Shown: positions 28,101 through 38,439, counted from the stretch's first letter. The stretch: DNA of 64,000 bases from Allolobophora icterica (GCA_963556255.1 OY744610.1:11149977-11213976), one strand, 5' to 3'. The notes: a model not told the origin generated them from the sequence alone. Numbers and translations are program-made.

Positions 28101-30012
28101 CGTCCTGGTGAACACACTCCATTGTTTCCTATTCGATGACAAGTCCCTTAATTCCGCCAAATTCATGCCAGTTACATCTTGTATCTCATCCATCCATCTC
28201 CTCCTTGGGCGACCCCGTCTTCTCCTCCCCTCACCGCACGCCAGCATCATTTCCTTCTCCAGACCATCAGATCGCATAACATGTCCAAAGAACCTTAGCT
28301 TCATTCTTGTCGCAGTTTGTTTTAACGACTCTTCATTCTCAACTCCAATCTCCTCTCGTATTGATTCGTTCGTTCTTTTCTCAGTCCAAGATATTCTCAG
28401 CATCTTCCTCCATATCCACATTTCACAAGCGTTAACCTTATTTTCCATGTTCTTTGTCATTGTCCACGTCTCGAAACCGTACAGTACCGTAGGAAAGATT
28501 AGTGCTCTCACGAGCCTTTTTTTTGTTTCTATGCTCACATGTTTGTCTTTCCATATCTTTTCCAGTCCGGTCATTGCAGCTTTCCCTATAGCAATCCTTC
28601 GTTTTATTTCTGGATCACACTTTCCCTCCTTTCCAACCAGTGATCCTAGGAATGTGAAGCTTTCTACCACCTCTATTTCCTCTCCGTCTATCTCAAAACT
28701 ATCCCAATCTGCTGTTGTCATGACCTTTGTCTTCTTTATGTTGAAGTATAAACCAGCTTTTTCACTTTCTCTCCTGACCCTTCTTATCAGTTCTGCCAGA
28801 TCCTCTTTTGCCAGATCCCCCAGTACTAGCATTGTTAATTCACGGAGTGGCTTTACGATACCGGAGTTATGAGTGGGCTCATATCAAAGGAAAGGGTACG
28901 GGTAGCTGGAACAAAAGGGAGTCAAAAGTGCCTATTCGCAACCTTGGGAAACGATGCTAGGATTTTAAACCCAGTTTAAAATATTTTACTTCACGTATTG
29001 GAACACGGTCTGCCGATTGCATGTTTATACATTGTATTGTATTGTATTGTATTGTATTGTATTGTATTGTATTGTATTGTATTTAGACATTTATAAAGCG
29101 CTTCTAGCGAGAGGGCAATTTAGAAGCGCTCCCAGTGCGAGGGACCCCGAGAGTAGAAACAAGTTTTAAGAAACTTAAAAAGAGGTAGAGACATTACCTG
29201 AGAGAATAGAAGAACGAACGGACAGTGGAAGCTCATTCCAAAGAGCAGGGCCAATGGAACCAAAAGAACTAGATGGAGCCAGTGAAGTCCTGATAGGTCA
29301 ACCAGGAGGTCCAAACGGTCAAAGGAACGAAGAGGACGAAGATGAGCAGCAGAGTGAGGGCGATGAATTAAGTCACATAAATATTTCGGAGCAAAACCAA
29401 GTTGAGCCTTAAAGATAAGGATGAGAACCTTGACTTGGATGCGGGCAGAAAGCGGGAGCCAGTGTAGTTCTTCTGCCATAAAGGTGGTGATATGAGAGAA
29501 TCGAGGAAGACGGGCAATTGGTTTAGGAGCAGCATTGAGAAAGGACTGAATAGGAGCAAGACGGACCACTGGACGAGAGGGATGCGCCACTCGCGATAAT
29601 GAACAAGTTTCATGTTTTCATCAAGAAGCCAACTTCTAGTTTAAGTTTTAATATGACCATTTTTCTTCGCTCATCCAGCTTTTAGTTTTAGGTCTATTTT
29701 AATCGCTCTTGCAGCAGCTCTAGTTTGAGCTATGTTTTCATAGAGAATCCAACTTCTAGTTTTAGTTAGCTTATATATTTGCATCGACCATCCAACTTCT
29801 AGTTTGAGCTCTATTCTCGATATTATGTGTAAATACACGATCGGCAGACCGTTTTCCAATGTGTGAAGTAGAATAACACTAAATTCAGAAAGAACCACGT
29901 ATATAGACGGTAATGAATATCAGTTCAGTTTCTAGGTTATCATACATGTTGTTCTTTTAGTAAAATTGCAGTTGCCTAAAATAACACCTAAGAGAGAGAG
30001 AGAGAGAGAGAG

Positions 30013-30056
<44 letters not shown>

Positions 30057-33000
30057 CTGCTTTTAGTTGTCATTAAAGTCGAAATTGTAACTTGTGGCAC
30101 AACGTGTCCATCGTCCATAGACCCAAAGTTGCATCATCAAAGAATCAGCGACCTTCGAAACAGAACCGAACCAAGGTCACGAGAAACTGATAAAATCCTC
30201 AGCCAACTGAAGGGCGAAGGCATAGAAATCCTCAACTCTCAAATGGATAGAGAGACTGTGGTCGTTTGGATCTGGTGTCAGTCACAAGAAGCTCTGGAAA
30301 ATATTCGGAGGCTATACGAATCGAATCAACTGAGAGATATATTCTTGGGTGTTACAACTACTCAACATTCCACTTCTGAAAACTTCCAATCGAAAGTGAT
30401 CAACATTGAAAGCAATCAATTTGAGAAACGAGTCGGCAAGTTCTTATGAATTCACCCGTCAAAAAAAATTATAAACATATAATCAACGTAATATGTTACA
30501 CAACTTAGTTGAATGGAGTGACTGGGACAGCGCTAGTAAAAGAACAACAGGATAACGAGGTTGACAAGGAAGACCTTTGATATATGAGTGGATAGGAAAT
30601 AAATAAAAACAGAGACTCGGAAATAGAGGCTGAACAGAAGTCTTCTATATAGAGATAAACCTCATTTACTGAAAGAACCGCTATATTAGTGTCAAGGTAC
30701 GCACATCGTAGCCTATTATAGTATGAGTGAAAGTAAGACATGAAAATAAAGAAAGAGACGGGATTGGAGGACAGCCGTTCATAGGAAAGGTTGGCAAGGT
30801 AGAAATTCACGCAACAGTCTGTAAGCGAGATTGAAAGTAAGTAATACAGGCGGAGAATGAGATGATGCACATACAGTAGAGATTGTAGCAGGTAGTTAAA
30901 AGGATCTCGAGTAATTGGGACTTTGATGATGGACAGTACGATAGACAGATAATTGAACATATAGTAAGCCATGAAAGATGAGAATGGATGGCAAGTAGAT
31001 GGACATTTTGTCAATTGATTTTCCTTATAATAAAGTCAGACAGGAATTGTTTGAAGTTAGTAGGTCGGCAGCGTGACACTGATCCAGCGAAAACGAGCAT
31101 AAAGTCAGAACAAGAGAAGGACAATAATAAAGAGAATAAAGCAGATCGACAGTAAGACTAATAGACAGGCCACATGTAGAATGCTGGAGCCATGCATAGA
31201 ATCCATATCAGTCCTAGCAAGAAAGTTCAAAAGGAAAAGAGGTGCAGAACACTGCATAGAACTAGGGTGACCACACGTCCCGGATTGTCCGGGACAGTCC
31301 CGGAATTTTAAAAAATGTCCCGCGTCCCGGACAGATCCTTTCCGGGACAATGAAACGTCCCGGAATGAAGTTTTTCGATAATTAAATACATAGGATTTGT
31401 TATTTTAATATTCCAATAATAATAGAAAATAAAAAAAGTTACAATTAGAAAGTATAAAAAAGAAATAAGAACATCAACATATTATATGCAGTATAGCACA
31501 AAATTTACAAATTAGTGGCAAAATGAAATATGAAGACTGTGGCTAACGAAGAGTCTACATTCTGCACTAGAGGCTGATCTATGACAACTAATCGTAATCG
31601 TTATCTCCAAACTTCCAAAGCGCTACTCGAAGGCCAAGCGCAGGGCACCAGCCTATTCACGAGCGCTGCGTCAAATCAGAGGGGGTTTCAAAAGAGTAGT
31701 CCAAAGGAGGTCCGGGTCCGGTTCCAGAGGGCCAGATCAAGAGAGGAAACAGAGCAGCGTGTCAAGGCGGGCGTCGTTTAATGCGAGCAGAATTGGAAGG
31801 CGGAGGGTAAGATGGGCCGTGGAAGGCGTACTTGAAAGGCGAAACTCCGGGGGTAGATAGAGGAACATGAGGAGCAGGATGGAGGGCGGGTTGCAATGAT
31901 GATTGAGGAACAGCGGGAGATAGTTCCAGAGGCGTGGTGCTGTATTGAATGTGACTCGGTTGGAGAACTTAGATGAGTAGTGACAGAGGGTCGAGAAAGA
32001 CTGAGATATGAGGATGATCGAGTGGAGCGGGTTGCCTGGATGGTGAAGAGATCACGGAGGTACTTGGGCTGGGAATATTGTAGGGAGTTGTAGGTTAGTG
32101 ATAGGACTTCGAAGTGGATTCGCTCTCGCATTTTTAGCCAATGGAGTGATTTGAGAATGGGATTGATATGATGATTTTTGGGCGTTCTAGTGACAGCCCT
32201 AAGTAGCGAGTTCTGGATAAACTGCAGACACCTTGATTTGGGTGGATTCAAGGTTGAGGAAGAGGGAGCTTTGAATGAACAATGCAGGTAGCAATGGTGG
32301 AGGCAGTGTTAAAGTCGAGCATGGGCCGGATGCGTCGGAGGTCACGAACATGCATGAAGCTGGAGCGCAAGAGGCTGGATATGTGGTCAGAGAAGCAGAG
32401 ATAAGGAATTAAGGATCAAAAGTAATGCCAAGTTTGTGGAGGTGAAGGTAAGAGACGATGAGTTAGTCGATAGGTGCATGGAAGAGTCAGGAATTTTGTT
32501 GATTTGATCAGAAAGGCCTTGGATGATGAATTATGTTTTGAAAGGGTTAAGGCAGAGGAGATTGGTGACATCCACTGTACACGTGAGATCAGGTTAACCG
32601 CGTTGAGTGATGGAGGTGGGAAAAGAGCTTGGGGAGAACGATATGTATAAAGACGGGTGTCGTCTGTGTAGAGATTGTGGTCGACAGAGGAGGATTTTAT
32701 GAGATGGCTTAAAGGTGTGGTATACAGGCTAAAGAGGAGTGGACCAGGACGAAGCCTTGAGGGACACCACAGAAGAGGTGGAGGGATTGGGAGCAGTGGC
32801 TTGAAGCCTTGAAGCTTTAACAGAGAAGATCGGGAAGACAAGTAGAATGTTGTACATCATCGGCTAGAACATGGCCCCGTAGTAACGGCGTACTTCATCA
32901 AGTCTTTCTATCTAGGTTTGAATCTTGATAAATTTTAAGCAATTTTATTTTGAGCTTGACCAGTAAATTGAGCAATTTGTATTGTTTTGGCTCGTTATTC

Positions 33001-34498
33001 CCTTTAATTAAAACAAACAAACAAACTGCAAACAAATGCTTAATTCTGGTTTAAAATCTTACAAATATATTTCAGTAGAGGTATTGCGTATACATATATA
33101 GCGCTATTCCTAATGAGTCCTGCTCCTACTTGAATTTGGCTCAGATTGGAAGTAGGCCTACTGTGGTGTCCCGGAATGGCAGATAAGAAATGTGGTCACC
33201 CTACATAGAACTTATTTTGGTTTATAGGACTACAACAGTGAAGTAAGACTGAATAAGTTTTTGACAGCTTCCAATGACGAACAAGATGAACAGTTGGAGA
33301 TAGAAAGTGAGTAAGATGTAGAGGCAGTTACAAGTGGAAAACGATCGATGTTGAAAAGGCGGCGAATAAGATCAGCAGATGAACAGCAACAGTGAGAAGA
33401 ACATTTATTTACAGATTAGCAGTGAGCTTCAAAAACAGCAAGTGAGATTAACAGCCATATGCAGATGAACAACGTTTGGCACACATTTAGAGAGGGCAGC
33501 GAGTAAGATAAATGAGCAGCAAATAAAATAAAGTAAATATTTTGAATAAATTTTATTATAAATAAATGAGGAAAATATTAACAATCAGTTAATTATTATT
33601 GTAATTATATATTTTTATTTCAGTCGTGTGCCCGATTTCCATGAACTTTTCTGAGACAACATGGTTCAGAAAATCTGGAACTGTGCGTGGAGTGACTAAA
33701 CTGCGAAATGAAATCTACGTCCTATCATTTTGTGGTTGGGGTGCCGAAGGTGTAATTCGTGCCTATGAGGATGGAAATCCATCAAGTCTTCTGAGGAGTA
33801 TCAAACTGATAGATATTACATATCCGTGTGACATGGTCTCCAGTGAGAAGGAACATTGTCTCTACATCTGCGACCTAGCAGAGGAATGCGTCTGGAAGAT
33901 AATTAGAGAAAAACAAGAGAAACATAATCACATCAAATGGCTGACCATTGATTATAAACCACATTCTCTGTCAATGTCCATCGATGGTCAGTTGTTGGTG
34001 GTCAATTATTTAACGCCCAGTCTGTTTATCTACGGGTCAAATGCACAACTCATTCGATCTATTCAGTTACCAAGACACCTGGCGCGACCTATTCATGCAG
34101 TGGAAACATCCATCGGGAATTTCATCATAATTAACGTGTGTTTAGAAAAGGAAGAGGAGGAAGAGGAAGTGGGAGATAGTTGGTCAAGCGGGAGTAGACA
34201 GAAAACGAGGTGTGTCATTAGTGAGTTGACCAGAGATGGACAGATGGTCATCCGTCGTTTTATTCCTTCCAATGAAACGGAAAAACTGATTAATATTTGC
34301 TATCTCTTCCTCGATTCAGCTGATCGGGTGTTTGTGACTGACTATACGAGTGGTGGAGTGATTCTCTTGGATTCCGATCTTAAATGGAATCGAATTCTTT
34401 GTACACTGCCGGAATGTGGACATGAATTTAGAACGTATTACGACGAAGAAAAGAAGCAACTGATCGTCGGAGGATATGGAGTTATTGTCTACAGATAG
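22026..34498 (+). CDS. CARD and NHL-type beta-propeller protein, six-exon gene model (about 568 aa)
   Basis: I assemble six exons: 22026-22122, 22454-22485, 26678-26864, 27573-27860, 30121-30348 and 33624-34498. Intron phases are 1, 0, 1, 1, 1, each donor matching its acceptor, and the sum is 1707 bases with one terminal stop. Domains: MGVCVG N-terminus (Gly2/Cys4, like a myristoyl/palmitoyl anchor), basic linker, helical F-box-like module (44-105), CARD (about 107-200; NRNYLLKNI, FIDSLF, KNAQLLYVV, FSSFVKCL), short alpha/beta module (about 215-277; ETVVVWIWCQSQEALENIRR) and six-bladed-propeller-like repeats (about 290-568; PSLFIYGSNAQLIRSIQLPR, DSADRVFVTDYTSGGVILLD). CARDs assemble signalling complexes by homotypic contacts, so a membrane-tethered immune or apoptotic adaptor is inferred. 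The exon 5 donor (G|GTGTTA) is weak; read-through gives a shorter form ending at 30449. The introns are full of mobile elements. Confidence 0.72.
22454..22485 (+). CDS. Exon 2: 32-base mini-exon
   Basis: AATGCAACAG|ATGAAC to ACAACG|GTAGGA. It takes two bases to complete the split codon, then ten codons (EQKTDPSGTT), leaving in phase 0. Confidence 0.6.
22535..22615 (-). mobile_element. Solo LINE 3' end (family of the 37.5 kb LINE)
   Basis: On the minus strand: GAGAGCGCCTCTGAGTAGCT, then CCCTGTAAGGGGCGCTATATAAATTC and ATGAATGA repeats, the hairpin 3' terminus found at 38361-38430. Only the last 80 or so bases are present, in intron 2 of the CARD gene. Confidence 0.8.
22681..23520. mobile_element. 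TTAA-bounded piggyBac-like MITE, 840 bp
   Basis: Ends TTAACCCTCGAGTGCCCAAG (22681-22700) and its complement CTTGGGCATTCGAGGGTTAA (23501-23520), with TTAA at both borders. Next to the ends lies a palindrome, GGTCCGACCGGACCCC on the left and its counterpart on the right. The interior contains three direct repeats starting GGATTGGAATATTTTAAC at about 22784, 22989 and 23174. No transposase. Located in intron 2 of the CARD gene. A relative lies at 58969-59842. Confidence 0.88.
23930..24716. mobile_element. Foldback element with tandem CCGGACATAATCCCC arms
   Basis: The left arm (23930-24015) holds repeats such as CCCCGGACATAATCCCCCG. The right arm (24622-24716) holds the complement, GGGGGATTATGTCCGGGGGA and GGGGATTATGT. 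The 600-base interior has an open minus-strand frame (24178-24447) without a recognisable domain. Confidence 0.7.
25403..26390. mobile_element. TTAA-type element with subterminal palindromes
   Basis: The right end, read inward, is TTAACCCTCGGGCTACCAAG followed by GGGGATGGTTACCATCCCC. The left end has GGCTACCAAG followed by GGGGGTGGTCACCACCCCC but has lost its TTAACCCT. The overall plan matches the element at 22681-23520 while the palindrome sequence differs. In intron 2 of the CARD gene. Confidence 0.65.
26391..26677. other. Distal part of intron 2
   Basis: AT-rich intronic sequence up to the acceptor at 26677. No element recognised. Confidence 0.5.
26678..26864 (+). CDS. Exon 3: F-box-like helical module
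   Basis: Acceptor TCGCATTTCAG|TTG, donor CTGATGG|GTGAGG. Encodes LYNLPLEMLDVILQKSLLHW, then a helix containing VDVCFNRRIT and FKKAIWPNL. The LPLEML..IL....VC.....F pattern resembles an F-box, but this call is tentative. Confidence 0.7.
27573..27860 (+). CDS. Exon 4: CARD domain
   Basis: Acceptor (T)n ATAG|ATG. The donor AGGAG|GTTCAC is weak but phase-compatible with exon 5. The 95 codons encode six predicted helices with the CARD spacing of hydrophobics, including FINNRNYLLKNI, FIDSLFSVNCI, ERNFIQRQQSRRDKNAQLLY and FSSFVKCLRQTNQTDVARIV. Without splicing the frame stops at about 27897. Confidence 0.75.
28058..28819 (-). mobile_element. RTE-clade LINE, copy 2, with 8-bp target duplication
   Basis: The minus strand is open from the 5' truncation at KEDLAELIRRVRRESEKAGL through KLRFFGHVMRSDGLEKEMML and GRPRRRWMDEIQDVTGMNL to the stop near 28065, without the frameshift of copy 1. 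CCAGTACT flanks it at 28050-28057 and 28820-28827. The catalytic YADD lies upstream of the truncation, so it is inert. The overlapping plus-strand open frame is its antisense. Inserted in intron 4 of the CARD gene. Confidence 0.92.
28988..29871. mobile_element. Foldback element with AACTAGAAGTTGG core, split by a LINE
   Basis: Arm ACGGTCTGCCGAT (about 29004-29018, within 28988-29020) recurs inverted at 29839-29871 (ATCGGCAGACCGT). The inner part at 29610-29830 holds degenerate units of CAACTTCTAGTTT, the complement of the unit in the 13139-13583 element. The LINE at 29029-29613 is inserted in it. Confidence 0.7.
29029..29613 (-). mobile_element. LINE C-terminal fragment with (TACAA)n tail
   Basis: Minus-strand frames read LNAAPKPIARLPRFSHITTF, ELHWLPLSARIQVKVLIL and QLGFAPKYLCDLI, the C-terminal region of a CR1-like LINE. 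A 3' UTR hairpin (GCGCTTCTAAATTGCC..GAAGCGCTTTATAAATG) and a pure (GTATT)n tract at 29029-29081 on the plus strand follow. The 3' plan resembles the 37.5 kb family but the sequence differs. Confidence 0.82.
29993..30053. repeat. (GA)n-(TA)n microsatellite in intron 4
   Basis: (AG)n at 29993-30017 then (AT)n to 30053, ending about 67 bases before the exon 5 acceptor. Confidence 0.95.
30121..30348 (+). CDS. Exon 5: alpha/beta linker module
   Basis: Acceptor CGTCCATAG|ACC. Encodes a charged helix (RISDLRNRTEPRSRETDKIL) followed by LKGEGIEILNSQ and RETVVVWIWCQSQEALENIR, a beta-alpha-beta style module seen beside CARD or death-fold domains in invertebrate adaptors (from memory, unnamed). Donor G|GTGTTA is weak. 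The open frame would continue to a TGA at 30447-30449. Confidence 0.6.
30450..31262. other. Intron 5, proximal part
   Basis: No exon or element recognised. Open minus-strand frames here lack domains. Confidence 0.4.
31570..31780 (+). repeat. Interspersed repeat C, copy 1
   Basis: About 200 bases matching the complement of 46741-46985: GCGCAGGGCACCAGCCTATT, CACGAGCG, TCAGAGGGGGTTTC and GCCAGATCAAGAGAGGA in the same order. The copy at 46.8 kb has an extra internal unit. Class unknown. Confidence 0.8.
31778..32850 (-). pseudogene. Decayed LINE (reverse transcriptase to C-terminus)
   Basis: The minus strand has RPGPLLFSLYTTPLSHLI and NLYTDDTRLY (about 32740-32650), the palm motifs with YTDD in place of YADD. 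In another frame it has CLQFIQNSLLRAVTRTPKNH, LKSLHWLKMRERIHFEVL and SQPKYLRDLF. Multiple frame breaks. Nested within the hAT element. Confidence 0.8.
33212..33623. other. Distal part of intron 5
   Basis: Between the hAT right end and the exon 6 acceptor. No element recognised. Confidence 0.5.
33624..34498 (+). CDS. Exon 6: NHL-type beta-propeller and stop
   Basis: Acceptor TTTTTATTTCAG|TCGTG. Encodes 290 residues with repeated strand-turn-strand blocks: VTKLRNEIYVLSF, HCLYICDLAEECVWKII, PHSLSMSIDGQLLVVNYLTP, ANFIIINV-like TSIGNFIIINV, DSADRVFVTDYTSGGVILLD and KKQLIVGGYG before the TAG at 34496-34498. An acidic loop EKEEEEEEVGD interrupts it. No zinc-binding TRIM module is visible upstream. 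Confidence 0.8.
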
Positions 34499-37440
34499 AT
34501 TCGAAATTAAACATACGTTTCATCAACAGATTCTGACAAACAAAAATCCTTATAAAACTATTACGAGTATCTGAGATAAATCTACACATTTCATTAGTTT
34601 TTTTTGGAATACTATGTATCAATAATATTCAAAAGGTATAAACATGATTGTTTGTGAAGAAACAGCCTGTCTCTTATTTCCTAAAATTTGGTTAGACCGT
34701 CACTTTAGAGAAAGAACAGAAATGCACTACATATCAGGTAAGTAAGGAGATCGCAACGGTCGATGGCGTTTAACAATGGCGAAGACCCTTCGTTGATAGG
34801 TTGGATTTGAAAATCGTTGCATGTTCTCAAAGTAACGGAATGGAGTTTAATAATTAAGCTGTCGCTATCTCATCTGCAGTCAGGAGTTGCAGATACAGTG
34901 GAAACACTTGCAGCCCTGATGAACAAACATCACTTTGCACCGACAGGCAACATGAATGTCATGGATCGACGGCGTTGCAAATATCTAAAGAACAAATCGC
35001 TAGAAATTCTCATCAGCGGTTACCAGGGCAACATCGTCGTCACAGCAGCTAAAGAACTTCGTGGACTTTGGAGTGGATGACAACATCAGCCAATCTTCTA
35101 AGTCTGCTTTGTGAAGAGAGTTCTGGCAGAAGGAGTGGATAAAGTGATCTACAGGGAAAACCTAGTAGCTCTTAACAAGAAGAAGGAGAACCTAGGCAGC
35201 TGTTCATGCGACATGTCACTGAGCGAGTATACACTGCACAAAGATAGCGTCTTAGTGTAGTAAGATGTTTCCAGCGCCTTTTACACTCGCGCAGAGATTC
35301 ATTTATAGAGTCAGTGTCCAGAGACAAGGAACAGCTCTAACAATTGCTCATTTTCCCTATATATGCCGTCCATTGCTGCTACATCGAGGTCAGATCTACG
35401 TATTGGATACTAGAATGGCCTGGCGTTGGGTGTTAGCAAGGAAACAGTTACCGCATACAGTCGTTCTCCACCTGTTGCACTGGAAACCATGCATTTGGAA
35501 TTGGAACTGAATCGCAGCCAATGCGAGATTGTCTACATCATTATAGAGATATTGATCGATGACTGACCGAGAACTGACTGAGAACTGACTGACTGATTTA
35601 TTGAATGAGTAACTGATTAAATAATCTAGAAAGAATTTCTACCGCTCCATGTATTGCAAGTCTGGTAGTCGTAGATTGAGTTTAAGGACAGTGTGTGATT
35701 AGTTAACAGAGATCATTAGCCCTATCGACGCATCTCTCTCCAGAGATTATGAACAACCATTCCATATGTCTGAGAACCCGCTAGTGGACTCTGTGTGTGT
35801 GCGTGGGCACATCATTGTTGAATGCTGTTGTTTACAGTGTGCATTGTTATGCTGATAGGTTAGAACATAATCTTAACTGACTGGCCAGCGCAAAGAGCAC
35901 CAGTGATTTGTTTTTGCACTGAGAGCGGAGCTAAATTAATGCCCGATTACGATAAGATTACGAAAGATAAGCAGCGTCACCCCCTTCTTTATTCAGGATT
36001 GGAACTGGCACTACAACTTTACTCATCTGCACCTTAGAATATGAAGCAGCTTGTGTTTCCATTCGGCGGAGGTGATTTAGAAATATCAGAGATTGTGACT
36101 TTTCTTTAGGATTGGTCGATACTGACCTGATTACGGCTTCCTTTTGGTGCTCAATCAGTTGCATTTAGACACTAATACGATAGAAACTATAAATTACAAA
36201 TACAGGAATAACGCTGAGTAGATTTCCAACTACCCCTTGGTTTGTTTTGAGGGTATTTACTCATTTAAGAAAAAAAGACTTAGATGGCCTGATTAAAATT
36301 TCAAAGCGTGAATTTGACGGGTTTTGGGTGATTATTCACCCAAACGCTCCTCGGCCAATTATCTACATTTGTTACAGCGCAAGTCCCATGCACCTCTGTG
36401 AGTGAGATCTTGGTTCGTCTCCTGATGGTAGATTATAATTTCAGAGATCTGAATCTGGACTAGTACGATCCGTACAAGGGGACCTTTTATGGCATGGCAC
36501 TCATTCAAAAGGGTAGCGGTGGTGAATGATCTCACCCGATCAATTCATTGAAAAAATAAGAGCGAGGTCAAGGCCATACAGTCGCTAGAGAAATAGTTGT
36601 AAACTTACATTTACATAATATTGCCTACGCTACTCGCCCGCCAACACTTTTTATCCGGCTCTCACAATCCTTCAGAAATTTTTTAAGAAATGCAGACCGC
36701 GAGAAGTTTTCTTCATTTAACTCGCTGCTCTGTTGCTTTCTAATCCGGTCTCGGATTTAATAATTACTCCAGGCATTAACTCTGGATGTCTACCACACTT
36801 CCTTGTAGAGGTTTCTGCACATGATCTGCATACGCGGAAGTGAAATCCGTTCACATAGAGCAAATGTTACTTTCAAAGCAGACGAAAGAACAAAAGTACG
36901 GGAGCTTTCCTACACTGCAGTTGCAAACTGTCACAGTATAGACTCTGAGAAAAAATATAGCCTTCAGCTGTCAAGTTTGACAGAAGAGTTCTCCAGATAA
37001 TTTGTGGATTTAAAATCAATTAAGACTGAATTTGCTTTGTTTACTGTATATGCAACCGTTCACATTTGACATTGACAGTTAGCTCATATACGGAACTTAA
37101 GCTGGAGGTAACTGACCCACAACGTGACATTGTTCTCAAGAACAGCTCAGAGGATCAAACCTGATAACTCTTTTCTTCGCTCAGGAACTAAAAATTCTAA
37201 AATCTACAAACTTTTGCTTTAAAAGTGTTTGTGTTATTCGCATCCACTTAGGCTACATCTGTCACCAAAGATTTTCAACTATGAAGATGAACAAATCAAA
37301 GTACAGGTCTCAATTAAGTTATCTAAACCTGAACTCAAACTGTGAATTGCATGCAACTAGCGCAATCACTCCGGATTATGAGAAACTTTGTTAATGGATG
37401 TTCATAGTCGCATACATCTTATTAGTAACAGCCAAAGTGT
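34499..37440. other. Intergenic; no gene recognised
   Basis: AATAAA-like signals are absent just after the TAG of the CARD gene, but ATAAAACTA occurs near 34552. Open frames at 34817-35080 and 35265-35510 have no domain I recognise and may be remnants of an unknown element. A GTATTTATATGCAACC unit is duplicated in tandem at 37439-37472. Confidence 0.4.
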
Positions 37441-37474
37441 ATTTATATGCAACCGTATTTATATGCAACCTCAC

Positions 37475-38430
37475 TTCTAGCTGAACACGGGGTCCAGGGT
37501 CAACTCTATGCTGACGACATCCAGGCATACCTGCACTGTAAACCATCTGATGCGCCCCTGGCACTGCAGTCCATGGCTGAGCTCTTAGGGGCCTTAGAGG
37601 CCTGGATGGCTTCCAACCGCCTCAAACTGAATTCCTCTAAAACTAAATTCATCTGGTTGGGTGCATGGCAGCGATTGGCTGGGCTTGACCTGGCCTCGCT
37701 CGCTGCTGAATTCCCCTCATTCTCCTTCTCCCCTACTGTCCGCGACCTTGGCGTCATACTCGATCAGGAGCTTACTTTCCTGCCGCAGCTTCGTCGCTTA
37801 ACCCGCGACTGCTTTTATCAACTGCGCCAGCTTCGTACCATTGCTCGTGCTCTATCTCCATCTGTAATTTCCACCCTGGTCCATGCCTTCATCACAGCCC
37901 GGGTAGACTATTGCTCCTCTCTCTATATTGGCCTGCCTGCGGTGCGCTTGGCCTGCCTTGAGCGCGTCATGCGTGCTGCTGCCCGACTCATTGGTCGGCT
38001 GTCCAAGTTTGACCACGTGTCTGACTTCATGCTTTGTGACCTACACTGGTTACCTGTTGCCCTGCGCATCCAGTATCGGATTGCCTCCTTGGTCTGGCGC
38101 TGCCAGTTGGGTCTTGCTCCGACCTATCTTAGGTCCCTCTGCCAACCTGTCAGCGAGACCCGCGGCCGACTACTTCGTTCTGCAGGGAGGGGGGAACTCG
38201 CGGTCCCATTTGCTCGTACTGCAACTATGCAAAATCGAGCCTTTCTGGTGGTTGGCCCAGCGGTATGGAATGCCTTACCACTGGCGCTGCGTCTCCTTCC
38301 TAAAATCCAATCAGAGTATTTCTATACTGCCTTAAAAACTGCTTTGTTCGTTCGTGCTGGAGTCGGGAGCGCCTCTGAGTAGCCCCCTTGAAGGGGCGCT
38401 ATATAAATGCTCAAATGAATGAATGAATGA
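37475..38430 (+). mobile_element. CR1-like LINE, 5'-truncated, open C-terminal reverse transcriptase
   Basis: An uninterrupted frame to the TAG at 38380-38382 has HGVQGQLYADDIQAYLHC (catalytic YADD near the truncated 5' end), then NSSKTKFIWLG, TVRDLGVILDQEL, HAFITARVDYCSSLYIGLP, LHWLPVALRIQYRIASLVW, GPAVWNALPLALR and a final GVGSASE. The 3' UTR is a GC-rich hairpin (GAGCGCCTCTGAGTAGCCCC/GGGGCGCTATATAAATG) with a (AATG)n tail to about 38430. It is the least decayed member of a family with copies at 5.3 and 22.6 kb. Everything upstream of YADD, including the endonuclease, is missing. Confidence 0.93.
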
Positions 38431-38439
38431 ATGAATTTA

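Larger units (their letters stand above)
31263..33203. mobile_element. hAT-type element, 1.94 kb, TSD CATAGAAC, with nested insertions
   Basis: Terminal inverted repeats TAGGGTGACCACA (31263-31275) and TGTGGTCACCCTA (33191-33203). The 8-mer CATAGAAC is exact on both sides (31255-31262 and 33204-33211). The left end continues with palindromic CCCGGATTGTCCGGGACAG motifs and the right end keeps GTGTCCCGGAATG. No transposase seen. It contains a short repeat (31570-31780) and a decayed minus-strand LINE (31778-32850). In intron 5 of the CARD gene. Confidence 0.9.

Noticed and set aside
28072..28872. 266-codon open frame on the plus strand
   Set aside because: Exact antisense of the minus-strand RTE reverse transcriptase; the same shadow occurs at 10.45-10.8 kb.
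30505..31350. 169- and 81-codon minus-strand frames in intron 5
   Set aside because: No domain, low-complexity hydrophobic residues, and partly within the hAT end.
34817..35510. Two short plus-strand open frames after the CARD gene
   Set aside because: No recognisable domain or splice support; could be a relic of an unknown element.
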